Notes: generated by a model not told the origin, from the sequence alone. 64,000 nt of DNA from Symbiodinium natans (GCA_905221605.1 CAJNDS010000373.1:1-64000); one strand, 5' to 3'; numbered from the stretch's first letter, positions 11,024 through 23,660 are shown. Program-made: numbers and translations.

Positions 11024-14000
11024 CCAATGGCAAACAACATCATTCTGCTGCTATTGCCAATTTTGCTGTGTCGTTCCCAACAAACAATCTTGCAGTACCT
11101 CGCGGCCGAGCTGTGTTGTCATCCGGGAAGGGGTAGGGGATGTGTTTCGACATCCGGGGAAAGGGGCTGTGTACTCGATGCCCCCCTGTGCTTCTATGAG
11201 ACAACCACTCGACACGTGGGCCTCGAATGACAGCATCCCGAATGCAGTGCATGTCACCTCAGTAGCGGAAGTCTTGTCATGAAATCGCTACAGCCCTGAA
11301 GCTTGTGAGGATCGGCTCATACTATGACTTGTTTGTTGCTCCATGTTTCTCCCGTTCTTCAATCACCAACGTGCTGCCCCTGACCTTCAAACTTCAAACC
11401 CAAACAAAGAACTAGTCCCTAAACACCTATTTACTTCGAGCATTTCCACCCCAAAGCTAGGGTAGCTAAGCCTAAGCTATTCTGCGGGCACAGCAGGGAT
11501 CATAAGTGATTGGGCGTTCCAGAACTCTCCGCATACTTCTGCGGAGATAGTGTGGGTGTGGGAATGTCCGAATGTCCTTGAAGAAATCTCTGAGGGTGGC
11601 ACAGGGTGGCTACTCCAGGGTGCGGAACTAGAAACAACAAAACAAGGTTGACTCGAGAGCCGCGATCGAAAGGGTAGCGTGGCACAGCGATTTTACAGGA
11701 TGATGTAGGCTCGCCTGCCAGTGAGTGGTGGGCAGGCGTTGAGCAAAACACCGACCTAATGTCTAAACCTCTTTGCCTCATTGAGTGAGCATGCAGCAAC
11801 CTTACTTAGTGCAGGGTGGATTGGGGCTGTTGACTGGAGTTAGCGTCTGTTGTGTCTAACCTTGGCCCGAGGGCATGTTATGACCCTAGTTAGCCTGGCC
11901 CAGCGTTGTGTGCGGCACCGCATCTCGCCCCTCGCGAAAAAGGAGTATGCCGCTCTGATAAGGGTTCTGATGAAGCGCCCAAAAATTGCAGGGGCGATGG
12001 CAAGAGCCACTTTCACCATCGGCATTGCATCCTTGTCGCCGCCACTACACTAGCCTGTGTTATGTGCCCGATCTTGCAGGCTTTGCCGTATTGCAGCTTC
12101 GTTGCAAAACACGCGTGCAAAGTTGGCCTGGTTCGGTTGGCAGTCACTTGCCTGGGCCTGACCGGAATCTTGCTGGCAGCTTTATATATATGTATATATA
12201 CATGTACATAATTTTTGTCGTACAGCTCATATTCGCTGTGCAAAAAATCAGTGCGCCTCTTTGAATGACACTAGCAGCTAACTGTGACATGCTGTAGTGG
12301 CCTCACTGATGGCATCCAGCTGGTCGTACAGAGCGACTTCCTCCATAGCGGTTCATGTCGGAAAAAGTCTGCATGTATACTTGCCCTGATTGGGTTCCAA
12401 ACCTTGGGCCAAGGCCCTGAAAAAGAGCAAAATCTCTTCGGCAGATGTCCTTTACAAACGTGAAGGCTGTGAAGCCAACCGTCACAATAGCCTTGCATGT
12501 GTCGCCCAAGTCAGCACCTCAGCCATGCACTCGCAACGCGAACTGCCTGGAAACAAAATGAATGGGCCAGACATATGGGGTCTTCACGAAACTGCGAAGC
12601 CTGAATCGAAAAATCGACCACGGCTTTTCCTTCTGGTCCTCTCTCCTCTCATGGACATGGAAGGATGGAAAGCAGGCTGAGGCACCATGAAAAAATGGTG
12701 ACGAGACGTTGTTTTTCATACGATCAAGCACCTGTAAACAGGTCAACCCGAAAAGCCACGTTGCTTGCACCAAATCCCATCGGGGACGTGATGATCTCTG
12801 GAGCGAAAGCACAGACCCTTGGTCGACAAGGGTGATCTAGCGGCTAGCGGTTGCGACATTCAGGGTTGTCAGAATTTCTCTATTCTTCCTGTCGTCCTGT
12901 GAAAACGAATGCAAGGAGCGAATGCAGGACTTTGGGACTAAACTTGGGCGTTTCGTCCTACTAAGACTTGAAACACAAATATTCTCTTGGTCAACTTCAT
13001 GCTGTTGTCGCGATTGCAAACTGATGGTCGAAACTCTCGGAACTCCTACAAAACTGGCTGACCAAAGAGAAGCCACAACATGTTCTTGTATAGGAGAGAA
13101 CGACATGGAATCTAAACGAATTTTCAGTACGGTTTAGATTCGCTAATAATAGGCTTCATGACTAACAACGCTGAATACCATCAATATGGTAGCTACTGTT
13201 CGTCCATGTCGCGTTTGGATGATTGTACTCAGAAATACCCGCTGAATAGGTACAAACTCATATGTCGTTTAGTTTAGTTGACTGCATTTTTATCCCATCT
13301 GTCTTGCTGAACATACCCGTGCCCTGAGCAGAGAACATCTCTTCAGAAAGGGGACGCGGGTCATGACAAGTATGGGTGCGCTTGATCAGCCTTGCCGGAC
13401 ATCCCTCTCTAGGACAGCGAGAACTTGAACTCCAACTGGAGCCCCGATGACGACTGCGGAGGGGCTGAGAAGGCAGGAGGCCTGACGCCTTACCCATGGC
13501 TGTCACACCCCAGCGCTATCCATCCATCCATCCTCCCAACCGCGCTCATGAACACACCATTTGTGTTAGTGCAAGTACAAGGAATTGCCCTTGAGAATCT
13601 TGAGAATTAGAATCTTAAATGGTTCCTAATACCGGCATGAAGATAGCTAGTTTTTTGTTCCTCAAAAAACAATCAAGATAATATGAAAATCAGCGCGCCT
13701 TGAAAACACATTTCTTTCCAGGATTGTTCGTGCCACTCACGGATGAAGTATTTACTGGCCCATGAATCCAAATCTGAAATGCACGGGGTCCCTGAAACAG
13801 CGCACGCTCCGAGATTCGCATGCCCATCGGGTGAACAAAAGATATCAGGCCATAACTCCTTCACGGTTAATGAAGCCACAGCCAAGTAACGTAGCTTGTA
13901 TCGAGTGGGAAAGGCCCATTCTGTTCATGATCAAGTCGACATATTTCATGGCCTGTCAAAATCTGTGCACGCCACAAAGCCATTGCCAAACTGAAGATTG

Positions 14001-15340
14001 GAACTCCCTCTTCATCTGGACTAGGAGTCCTAAACTCTCAAACAGCTCCAAATCTGCGGAAAGCCGAATTCTACAGCAGAGCGCTCGTTGCAGCAACTGC
14101 GATTACTCGTCAAACGTTCGGTTCCCAAGCTTTCCTCTTCTAGAAGCTCTAGTGAAGGATGGACACAATACAACAGGCGCGACACAAGGCTCTGAGCCCA
14201 ATGCAATCACCGATCTGAAGAATCTCTTCCTTCGTTCTACTTCTCAACCAAAAGATGTTGGGCTCTCGAGAGAAAGGCGCCCACCCCGGCCAGCCCCCGG
14301 CCAGCCTTCGCCGCCCTGGTGCAAGAGGCAGAAAGCACTAGAGGCAGAAGCATTTCATCAGCTTCCAACGGCCAGGATAGACTCCGTTCTAGGACAAAAG
14401 GTCCATCATTTGTTGAGAACGTCCTGCACAGTTTGACGAGGAACGACCGTTGCCCATCTATGCAGGTTCAATTCAACTTCTAGACTAGGATGACTAGAAG
14501 GTCTGGGCAATCAATGCCTAGGTTGAGGCTTGTGGAAGCGCATGTTGGAAATCCGAAGGATTTCGTGCAACTCTTGCTCTTTTATGGTGCTGCCTTACGG
14601 AGGCCTCGCTCGGATCCGCTGCTTCATTTTTTGCCGCCGAATCGCTGGTAGCTGCCTTTGCCAAATCGATCGAAACAGCCTCAGCCAGGCTCTTGTCGAG
14701 AATCAATGACAAACATTCTTTGGCCCCTCTCATCTAGATACGGCCGCCCAGCTCTTGCGCCCAACCCTGCACCCAACACTGACTGATGCATGCCGGCCAT
14801 ATCGCATGCAAAAAGATATGTCTCTTGAAGACCTGCCCTATCGTCTACAGGGCATGCCGGCACTTTGCGACTGAGAATGGGACCTGTCAGCTCGTCCTTG
14901 GCATGTGTCTTGTTTATGTGTTCACATATCTACAACTTACATATGTACTCTAAGTTATATGCTTATCGTTGCAATTCTTATACATCCATGAATTTCTCTA
15001 TTCTGTATTTCTGCTCCCGCTCCCCCCCCCCGCAAGGACCAACCGCGATATGGAAAAAACACACGGAAAATCTATTGAAAAAACACAATCCGGTAGCCTC
15101 TCCTGAGGCAATTTGCCTATGAAAGGCTGCAAACAGGCTTTTCGTGCTTTCTGCAGTTTTTGCACTTGTTAATGTGTTCTTGTATCTTTTATTGCTGCTT
15201 GTTATACTAGTTTTGCCTTGTTTTGTGTTTGCTTTCTTTAACACATTGTGTGTTTGTGTGTGCTCTTTTGTTCTTGCAATTGTTTGTGCTTGTCTGGATT
15301 TGTTTGTTGCACTGATTTTGGCACACTGTGTGCTCTTGGG
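11024..15340. other. Unique DNA, no recognisable gene
   Basis: No family, RNA gene or transposon recognised. There is a short TATATA/TGTATA tract near 12182-12205. The longest frame is 13762-14436 on the plus strand (224 codons). It is stop-free but has no recognisable domain and no splice or start evidence, so it is not called. AT content rises after 14.9 kb, with T-rich stretches at 15.15-15.33 kb. Confidence 0.45.
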
Positions 15341-15348
15341 TATGAAAC

Positions 15349-15416
15349 TCCCAAAACCCAAAAGTCCAAACTTGCCCGGGGGATATCCCAGGAAAGCTTG
15401 GATGTTTGGATTTTGG
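15349..15416. repeat. Short hairpin (inverted) repeat, copy 1
   Basis: The left arm, with TCCAAACTTGCCC, is followed by a GGGATATCCC-like centre and a right arm AAAGCTTGGATGTTTGGA. The reverse complement of the right arm matches the left arm imperfectly, so the segment can fold into a hairpin. The same structure recurs at 15569-15624 and 16833-16908, defining a small dispersed family, possibly MITE-like. No target duplication could be defined. Confidence 0.6.
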
Positions 15417-15568
15417 TGAGGGGGGGCTGGCTCCTAAACACAGGAATTTCGCATATCAGTGAGTTTTTCGGCACGGAGAGAGAAAGAAAGGGTAAATGCA
15501 AAAACATGCCGTCAGCGAGTCGTGTGTCTCAAGTTTCTGCTTTCAGTTTAGCTAGTGTTTTCGGCAGC

Positions 15569-15624
15569 TCAAAAAATCCAAACCTCGCCGCAGGATCTCC
15601 CAGAAAAGTTTGGATCTTTGGAGT
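15569..15624. repeat. Short hairpin (inverted) repeat, copy 2
   Basis: AAAATCCAAACCTCGCC, a GGATCTCCC centre, then AAAAGTTTGGATCTTTGG. Same architecture and about the same length as the copy at 15349-15416. All copies translate to a similar string (KNPNL...SPRKVWIFG) because of sequence relatedness, not because they are coding. Confidence 0.6.
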
Positions 15625-15857
15625 TTAATTAAGTTTGAGATTTTGGGCTTTGGATGGTTTTGATTGGAGAAAGGGGTATAGCCCATATGGCCTTTCCTTC
15701 AAAACCAAACCATAAGAGAGGCCTCCGGCCAAACCACCCTTTTTTCTTACAGACATACTCCAAACCTGTTTTATGGCATTTTGTCAAAAACTTTGGATTC
15801 TTGACTAGCTTTTTGGAAATTCGGATTTCTGGAATTTGAGAGGAGCTAAAGAGGAGA

Positions 15858-15911
15858 GGTGGGTGGAGGGAGGGAGGGAAGGAGGGAGGGAGGGAAGGAG
15901 GGAGGGAGGAG
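15858..15911. repeat. (GGGA)n purine tract
   Basis: Plus-strand run of GGAGGGAGGGAAGGAGGGA-type repeats with many GGG triplets, capable in principle of G-quadruplex formation. Confidence 0.85.
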
Positions 15912-15957
15912 CCCGTTCACAAAAGAAATGCTTCCATCCTTCCGACGAAGCATACAT

Positions 15958-16043
15958 TGCAGTGGGGATAAAGCTTCTCCTTCAAACTAAGAAGTATCCT
16001 TGCAGTGGGGATAAAGCTTCTCCTTCAAACTAAGAAGTATCCT
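15958..16043. repeat. Exact 43-bp tandem duplication
   Basis: The 43-bp unit starting TGCAGTGGGGATAAAGC at 15958-16000 is repeated without any mismatch at 16001-16043. Perfect identity suggests a recent duplication by slippage or unequal exchange (or an assembly artefact). Confidence 0.95.
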
Positions 16044-16832
16044 TTCTCCGCGCAGACATGGACACCTCTACATGAAATACCTACAGGGGCTCCACTTGTA
16101 AGATTCAAGCAAGAGCTCAATGGGGCCGTGTAACATGACTATAACATGACATGCGCGCCCTAGGAAGACATGTCCCACTTCAGTAGGGAAAGTCACCGAC
16201 TCTCGAGTGGACAGTTCAGGGCCACAAATTGGACTTCAGCCCCATAGATCCTATAGATATCCCTGTTAATTTCTATGTGTTTCTATTCGAATTCTGGCCT
16301 TTCGAGCAGGCTATGTAGGATTTTAACAATACAGCCTCATTCGAGTACTTAAGACGTCAATGAGATTCCAGTAGGGTTCACCACCACATCACAGATGGGA
16401 AATACAATGCTACAATGTTTCAACTATCAGAAAACTGAAGCACTTTGTTGTCGAAAGGTAAGGGTGATCATGAGATGTAATCTGTGTTAAAAAGTAGTTA
16501 ATCGCGCCCGTTACTGGTTCTTCTTGAAAAAACGCTTGTTCAGCTTAAAAAGCAAAAATCATACATTGACGAATACAAGCTGTTCAAGTTAAAGAGCCTG
16601 TGCAGAACACAAGCGCAGGCTGTTGTTGTGATTTACGCAACTAAAGCCTTTCACAGGGCGTTCATATACAGAAAGCCTATATTCAACATCTTGTTGAGAA
16701 CGCTATTTGGTATCCGTTTAAGGCCATGTTCACGTTTCGAGTCAGGACGTTCATGAAACTCTGATTGGGGGTGCAATTGAAAACTGCTTGGAAAAATGCA
16801 GAATACATTGGACTAATCTCGAATGTGAGAAA
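16044..16832. other. Gene-free interval
   Basis: About 790 bp with no recognisable gene or repeat; slightly A/T-rich. Confidence 0.4.
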
Positions 16833-16908
16833 AACAAAATCCAAAAAAGAAACAAAAATCCAAACTTTCCTCGGAGATTCTCCGGGCAAGTTTGGGTTTT
16901 TGGATTTG
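16833..16908. repeat. Short hairpin (inverted) repeat, copy 3
   Basis: Left arm ATCCAAACTTTCC, centre CGGAGATTCTCCG, right arm CAAGTTTGGGTTTTTGGAT. The arms pair by reverse complementarity and extend outward through AACAAAATCC / GGATTTGTT. It is the most symmetrical of the three copies (see 15349 and 15569). Confidence 0.6.
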
Positions 16909-17102
16909 TTGTGTTTCAGGATTCTTAGTACATGTGGCACCGAGCCCGTTTGTCTCATATAACTCATGTTGAGTAGGAATAGAGGGAACGCTTCAGAGTA
17001 GACAGTGTATGCAGGAGCCTTCACATGTAGAGTTGTAGAGGTTGGTTCATTGGGGGCGGCCATATTTCTACATACCAGTACATACACAAATTCCTATATA
17101 AA

Positions 17103-17193
17103 AAAAGAGCGCGAGAGAGAAACAGAGAGAGAGAGAGACAGAGATATATACATATATGTGTATATTATATCATATATATATACACATGTGGGC

Positions 17194-17220
<27 letters not shown>
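17103..17220. repeat. GA then TA-rich microsatellite
   Basis: Compound simple repeat: GAGAGA-type purines (17107-17142) followed by ATATATAC/TATATAT tracts and a T run at about 17214-17222. Confidence 0.9.
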
Positions 17221-17222
<2 letters not shown>

Positions 17223-17224
<2 letters not shown>

Positions 17225-19679
17225 TCTGTTCGTATTTACATTCATATCTGTCCATATTCTAAGAACCCACGCCGAGGGTGGGTCAAGTACCAATTTTGGG
17301 CCCCTGAAAGCTCCAAAGCTAAAACGGGCACGCTCCCCGTCCTTTTGAAGTGTTCGGTCTCTCAAAGCTCCAAAAACGGTACCGGCTGATCGTCTGCTTG
17401 TCTGTGTGCGTGGATTTGGCCGAGTGGTACTAGACTGAAAGCGCATCTTTTACGAAACTTTGGGCTTAGGGTACCTATCTCTTGGAAACCGTTTTGTTTT
17501 GAAAGGCTTCTGCTGGAAGCCCAAGACCCTAAACATGCAGAAGCCCTCCCCAAACCGAAAGTCTAAACCCAACCCAAACCCCTCAAATAGACTTGACCCT
17601 TGCATCCCTTTCGATATGCCGGCCAGATTGAGATGGTATCTGGGGTCGCATCATCTTTGGATTCGAAGGAGGTCTACTAGCATGACTGAAAGCATGAATG
17701 CCAGCACAACACCCACTACGCAGCCCGTCGGAATCCAGCGGAACCCTGCTCTTGACACCGCAGTTGCGTACGGCATCGCTTTCCCAGTGGGCTTGCCATC
17801 GCCGCCAGCATATTTACCTGGGACACGGGTGCGTATTGATGTTGGAGTTGGGTTGGAGCACTCGTGCAGTACCCAGCACTGAAACGTACTGGACCCATTT
17901 CTTTATGCTTTCGGCACCAGCGCAGGTCCCAAGGAGAGGGGGCTCTCCACTCTCCTTTTCCGGGCAACTTAGGGAGAGATGACAGTGATACAAACTGGCA
18001 CCGACTAAGTAAACTCAGACAAAGAAAGAGCTCTTTGTCGGCTCCCCTTTACAGCTCATCGCTTCTATGCCGAGTTGCTGCGAATGCCTCCAAACTGACC
18101 AGCCAGATCGCAAGGATGCACGTTCTGCACATCACATGCTGCTCTCATTCTTGTTTCAGGATTTTTCGAGGTCCCATGGTTAGGTTGGGTTGAAGGCAAC
18201 ATGAAAAAGCCAGCAGCCAACATGACGAGCGACACCAAACCAAACTGCTGGTGTCAACATCATGCTTCGAAAGAAGACCCAGCAGAAAGACTAGGCCTTG
18301 TACCCCGCCGCAGACTCCTCTTCCGTATCGAGCCTTCATCAGGCTTACTGGGTTCAGTTGCCCGGTCGGACTGACTACATCCCAATCCAAGGTTCGGGTT
18401 GTGTTTTGCTCGTGTTGGGGCATTTGCACGACAAAAAATCTTTATCCATTTTTTATCCTAAGGTCCGGGTTTAGGCGTTCTGTTACCCATCTAACGGCTG
18501 CTGCATGGAGCTTCTGATGAGCTGAGCGAGTATCAGAGCCAAAAAATCAGTCCCAAGCAAGTGTTCATAACCAACAAATACAAAAGCAATCTCTCGCCAG
18601 ACCCTGTACTGAGCAACAGGGTAGGGGTGGGACCAACAGGGACATCTCGTAAGGAAGGTACACGTTTTGTGGGACACCTTCTCCGTGATGGCTCCTTTGC
18701 TCGATTGCCTGAACCCTGGGTTTGCTGGCCGACTTGCTCGCCTTGCTGAGAAATCGTGGTTGGGTCACCACAGGTGGCTCTCTTGGGACGCTTGGTCTTG
18801 AACAACAAGGTGACGCTGAGGAAGTCTGACTTGATGCTGTGTTTGGCTACCATCAAACAAGTCGTTGGCAGAGCCCGCATGGCTAGTCGTTGTCTTTGCG
18901 CCGCTGACATTGCTGCTGGTGCCACCTTGTTCCGCGTTCTCCAAGTTGTGGCAACCCTGTTGCGACGCAATCGCACTTGTTCTGATGTGGCAGCTCGGGC
19001 TGTGATTCTGTGCTCTATGGCCTCCCCTTTTTGGTGCTAGGACCGGGCTGAAGTTCCGGACCCAGTTGTGGTTCTTCCATTATGGGAACTCGGAAACACG
19101 GAAGTCTCCGCTTGTTTCAGGAGAGATGAAAAGTGCGAAAGGCGTGGGTCGCGTGTTAGCAGGCGGTGCGAGAGCACCGATACCATTAAAGGAGCTTGAG
19201 CAGCTCGCCTGCTTGACCTCGCAGGCACACCGCCAGATCCCAACGGGCGAATGTAACCCTGGTGATTTAAACCATAAGCCTGTAGTTGGCTCGCCTGGTT
19301 TATCCTGGTGTGAGTTTTTGGGCGAAGCTCTTTCTTGGCGTCCCCCACACAATCACACGCAGCTCGAGGCCGTGTGCGTTGTACCCCGGCATGCCAAGTG
19401 CTACGTACTCTCTGCGTGCTGCATTCCGCCAGCAGTGAATCTGCGAGGCTGATCCCACACGGGCTCACTTGGATCACAGTGTTATTGAGTGTCATTCCCG
19501 GTAGGAGGACATTGCCAGACTTAGCATAGGACAATGCAAAAGCCAAACCAACACAAAAAAGAGGGACCTGTTCTGCCCTCCCCTCCACAATCATCTAAGT
19601 CCTGGACTCATTTGCAGTGGCTTCCTCCTCGCCAGCATCGTTGAATACGGTCTCCTCACCCATTGCATCACAGGAATGA
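17223..19679. other. Unique DNA, no recognisable gene
   Basis: Overlapping short frames on both strands but no family match. 17287-17380 contains partly complementary GTACC...TTTTGG and CCAAAA...GGTACC ends around an ACGGG/CCCGT stem. A box-A-like TGGCCGAGTGG at 17417-17427 has no matching B box. The minus strand at 18533-18976 and plus strand at 18756-19040 are both open and cannot be told apart. Confidence 0.4.
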
Positions 19680-20210
19680 AATTCCCAGCGTCTCGGTTTC
19701 GCACAAATCACGCGCACGTGCTTACTCCAAGCATCAAATAAATGCGGCACTCCTGGACCTTCTTCCATAAGTCGCCATAGCCTACCTCAGCTCTCGTCGT
19801 CAAATCAGACCAAGTTTACTGCACTAGCTGCTGAAGTGCATGAGCTGAGGACAACACTTGAACTGAATAACCCTTGCTTACTTGTCGAAGCTGATGAGCT
19901 TCATGCTAGTTGCAACGACCCATGTTCGAAGGCAATGCCAAAAAGTCGTAGGCAATTTGATCTTTAATACAGAGCTTCGAAAATGGCAGCAGAACATGAA
20001 GGCACCATATTGCATATGCTGGCATCTGTTAACGATTCCGCAGAATGATTTGGCGACATGGGTGAGCGAACGCTGGCCACTGATGCCGCGAAATCACAGG
20101 AGATTGAACTCCATGTTGGCTGAGCAAGAATTCGACTATAAGAAAAGACTGGCCAAGTCACGCATTTGTCGGAGTACTTGGGCATCTCTGGCCTTTGCGA
20201 CTTCTGTTAA
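19680..20210 (+). pseudogene. Decayed coding sequence, coiled-coil-like, five in-frame stops
   Basis: One plus-strand frame (codon starts at positions divisible by 3) reads through the whole stretch with strongly protein-like, helix-forming sequence: TALAAEVHELRTTLELNN, then LLVEADELHA, SKMAAEHEGTILHML, FGDMGERTLATDAAKSQEIE and EKTGQVTHLSEYLGI. It is interrupted only by nonsense codons: TAA 19965, TGA 20046, TGA 20121, TAA 20139 and TAA 20208. No frameshift is needed, which is what point-mutational decay of an exon or retrocopy would give. The first 95 codons (19680-19964) are clean. A different frame (19882-20361) is open for 159 codons but has a far less protein-like composition and is judged a shadow. 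The ancestral product is not recognised; a coiled-coil protein is an inference. Confidence 0.4.
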
Positions 20211-20408
20211 GACGACAAACGCTCAAGGTAGTATGGCAGGCCATGCCCAGTTAGCACTGAAAAAACCTATCTCCAACAGAGACTGCACCAAGTGGCTCAA
20301 AAGTCTCCAGGGCGGGCTTCTTGGGTGCCTTGGGCACTACTGGCATAACGACACCACTTGAGACTGGACAAGATGCCCAGCGTCAACCACGGGGAAGCCC
20401 ATGACAGC

Positions 20409-20660
20409 CAGCCAACCAACCAAACAACCAACCAAACAACCAACCAAACAACCAACCAAACAACCAACCAAACAACCAACCAAACAAACCAAAGCAAACC
20501 AAAGCAATCCAAAGCAAGCCAAACACCAACAACCCACAACCCACCACCCACCAACAACAACCAACAAACAACCACAAACACCCAACAAGCAGCCGTCCAA
20601 CAAGCGTCAACTCTAACCATCAAACAACCAACAACCAACAACCAGCAACAAACAACAACC
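20409..20660. repeat. (CCAACCAAACAA)n minisatellite
   Basis: About six near-perfect 12-bp units CCAACCAAACAA at 20411-20486, continuing as degenerate CAACCA/CCAAAGCAA repeats to about 20660. Frames through it (QPTKQPTK on plus, LVGWLFGW on minus) are repeat artefacts. Confidence 0.95.
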
Positions 20661-23184
20661 AGCGACCACAAGAAGAACAAGAAGTATTTGCCGTGCTCTG
20701 CGTAACCGTCCAAAGTGTTCAATGGGTTCTCAGTGTAAGGCCCGGCCCCCTGCCTCAGGGTTCCGCCTTGCACCGCGTGCCCGTTCCCCCCGCCCCAGCC
20801 GGATGTGCGTGTCGCTTGGGGTCTCTCTGTCATACTTCCAACCATTCAAAACTGGCATCGCTGCAGTAGTAGGCATATGGTAATTAGTAACAACATTTGT
20901 CTCTGGGCTTCAGTTGAACCATGTCACCTTAGGGCGTCGCGGTGGTGGCGGCGGCTTCACCTGACTGGTGCGACTGGTGGAATGTAAGTACCACTTGATC
21001 CCGCCACATAAGCCCATCATGTTTACCTGAATCCTGAACAAAATCCTGGGGCACACGACTTGCTATCGCAGCCTTTGATCAGCTTAATGGATTACACACT
21101 TACTTGCATTCCATTTAAGGAAGCTATCTCAGCAGGGCCTGCAAGCCTTTATGTAATTCAGGAGAAGTTTTGCAGCTCATCCAGGGTTTGCACCCAACAG
21201 TGCAAAGCTTGTCGCCGCGACTGCCATGACTCGTCGCGACCCACAGGTTTAGGCTATGTTTTTGAGCTTGCAGACAACTGCTTCTGACAGCCGTCGCATT
21301 TATCTTGTCGTCCAGACGTATATACCAAGGAAAATGTTCTGGTTATTGCGGAAGTAGAGTAGAAATGCTTGTCCTGCAGTGCGCAGTGCCTTACAGCTTA
21401 AAAGCTAAAATCTGGCTAAAAGTAAAGGAAAGGACTTTTGTAACTCTTAGATTGTGTGCGTGAGTGAGGGTGTGCGTGCGTCTGCCTGTCTGCCTGTCTG
21501 TGGGTGCGGGTCGGCTGGTCCGCGGAGGTATGGCAGGAAAAGGCGGCGGCGGGTTTGGGGGGAGGGGGGTGGCTCCCCCAGTGCATTTACCCACCGCTCC
21601 CAACAACACCGAACCTACAACCAAGAAAACTCAAAGCGGCCATAGGATGTATACATGTAACAAGCTCCCGCATGATCCCAAACCCGAAGTACCGGGTCAG
21701 CTCAAAGCAGCCATAGAATGATATAGAATGATTCCATGTAACCCCCACGCGCGTGAACCACTCATGGAATTTCTGAAATTCACACACCGTCCGGACCTGA
21801 GGCACAGCGGCGCTGCCCAGCAAACCACCAGGTGGCCCAACACCCTTCGCCTTCACTTCATCTCAGAATTCCAGCTTGCAACGTGCAGGAGTTTACAAGA
21901 AACGCGGCTGTTCACGTGCATTTTGGGATTCCACCTGCTTCAGGAGCTGCTCAACTTGGCGCAAAAGAAGTAAAACTGGGACTCCGGAGGGACCGGCAAT
22001 TGTCTTGACTGACTTTGAGCCGCCTCAAACTTGCCGTCGAAATCGCTCACAGGGGTGGCATCCAGCGCCCCAAGATGAAGGCCTTGTAAGGTGCGAGAAC
22101 TCAAGGATCGAAGAACACAAGAAGCTTTTAAGCTTCGAACGAGTGTAACCAGCAGCGACAACTTCCTTTGGCCAAGCCAAGCTTCCCATGGGTTCCACAT
22201 CGTCCCCCTCCTCGGAGCAGTCGCCTGTATCAAAAAGCACTTCTGAGGACTATGGCGCGGTGAACGGCTCTTGGTCTTGCAACCCGTGTTGCAGCAATAG
22301 TCATGCTTATTCAGGGCTTAAGGGGAGGTGAAAGGACAACAACTGTTATTGTCATGTCTTGATATTTTGCTTAGTTGTCCAAGAACCCATGAAACTACGG
22401 AAGTCTTTTTCTGGTACAGTACTTTGCTTCCCTTGGCATGCGATTGATTTTCGATTTCCATCGTCCTAATACTGATTAGTGGAGATCCTGTGGTTTTTCT
22501 AGCACCTGTTTCACTTGACCTTCTCTTCGACTTGCGCTCGTACGATCACTATAAACCAGTCTTTGCAACCTGAATCCTGCTTAACAGCGGGACGCCGCAA
22601 GTTCATTTGCCTCATGATGGGGGTTTCTACAACTCATTCGTGGGTGTGTTCGTGAGTGTTGGGCACATGGCTGTGGAAAACCATGGGGGGGTCCTGGTAT
22701 TGCGGCGGACATCTGCCGGAAAGCCATAGGACTTAATCTGCTCAACAAGCCGGCATGCCTCCGATGCACCACTTGCCAGTGTCCTCGCTGAACACTAACC
22801 TTGCCAGCTCTAAAGCCGGAACTGCGCTCAGGCATGAGCTCACACACTGATCTTCATTGAACCCTTTTCTGTCCATCGTCCTTCACGCTTTCTTTTTGCC
22901 ACTGGACTGAGGTCCTTCCAGCTTGAACCCTAAAAACCCCAGAGCCTAAACCCACACATTCGTTCCCCTGGACAATTTAGCCAAAGAAGAAACAGGGCGT
23001 GGAACATGTGCACAATGCCATTTCTTGCAAATACAATGCTCGCACGATGGGTTCGGAAAGGATTGATACAGTCATATGGCTTTGAAGGATTGTCAGCTGA
23101 TGGCGCGACTGTTGTTTTAGCCCAAGTAAACAAATACAAGTGGCTACGTAAATTATGTATCTTTATGCATATTTATACTTTTCC
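20661..23184. other. Mostly unique DNA; one weak coding-like segment
   Basis: No family recognised. A G-rich stretch lies at about 21539-21575. At 23006-23170 (+) a frame reads MLARWVRKGLIQSYGFEGL and then GATVVLAQVNKYKW before entering the GTAT repeat. It looks more protein-like than its surroundings but has no supporting signal. A cluster of CCCTAAA-like words occurs around 22926-22955. Confidence 0.35.
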
Positions 23185-23292
23185 TGTATGTATGTATGTA
23201 TGTATGTATGTATGTATGTATGTATGTATGTATGTATGTGTGTATGTGTGTATGTGTGTTTGTGTGTATGTGTGTGTATGTATGTATGTATG
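23185..23292. repeat. (GTAT)n microsatellite
   Basis: Tandem TGTATGTATG repeat, perfect in its first half and interrupted by GTGTG variants in its second half. Confidence 0.95.
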
Positions 23293-23307
23293 CATGCATT
23301 TTCGTGA

Positions 23308-23475
23308 GTCTGTGACGCCACGTTCTGACGCCAGGTTCTGCGACCCCACGTGTCTGCGTGACACCACATGAGGCAGTGACGCCACGTTTTGACGCCACGT
23401 CCGGTGACACCAGGTGGCTCAGCGACGCCACATAAGCCAGTAACGCCACGTTGCGACGCCACGTTCTGCATAAAC
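23308..23475. repeat. GC-rich minisatellite, core GACGCCACGTTCTG
   Basis: Degenerate units GACGCCACGTTCTG, GACGCCAGGTTCTG and GCGACGCCACATAAG recur about every 14-25 bases. The GACGCCACGT word also occurs in the separate array at 23815-24165, implying a common origin. Confidence 0.85.
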
Positions 23476-23519
23476 ACAGCAACACATCCTAGCACAATTC
23501 CTGGAGCGTCCTTTGATAC

Positions 23520-23660
23520 ACAAGTTTCCGCTCGAACCGCACGCGGGCGCATTACCCCGCATACGGGCTCATAATGCCGCATATGGGCACAACACAACCC
23601 GCAAAACGAGCGCAGAAACCCGCCAATCGAGCGCATGTTCCGCAAACGAGCGCAAACTGA
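23520..23660. repeat. GC-rich minisatellite, CGCATACGGGC / CGAGCGCA cores
   Basis: Two adjoining short arrays: three units like CCGCATACGGGCTCATAATG, followed by about four units like CCGCAAACGAGCGCA. Distinct in sequence from the flanking GACGCCACGT arrays. Confidence 0.75.

Noticed and set aside
13762-14436. 224-codon plus-strand ORF as a gene
   Set aside because: Stop-free but with no recognisable domain, unusual composition and no supporting signals; open frames of this size occur on both strands throughout the window.
17417-17490. tRNA-like box A (TGGCCGAGTGG) suggesting a tRNA-Ser or tRNA-Leu gene
   Set aside because: No GGTTCGAATCC-like B box at the right distance and no acceptor-stem pairing.
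20337-20845. Minus-strand frames with LVGWLFGW repeats resembling a membrane protein
   Set aside because: Pure translation of the CCAACCAAACAA minisatellite.
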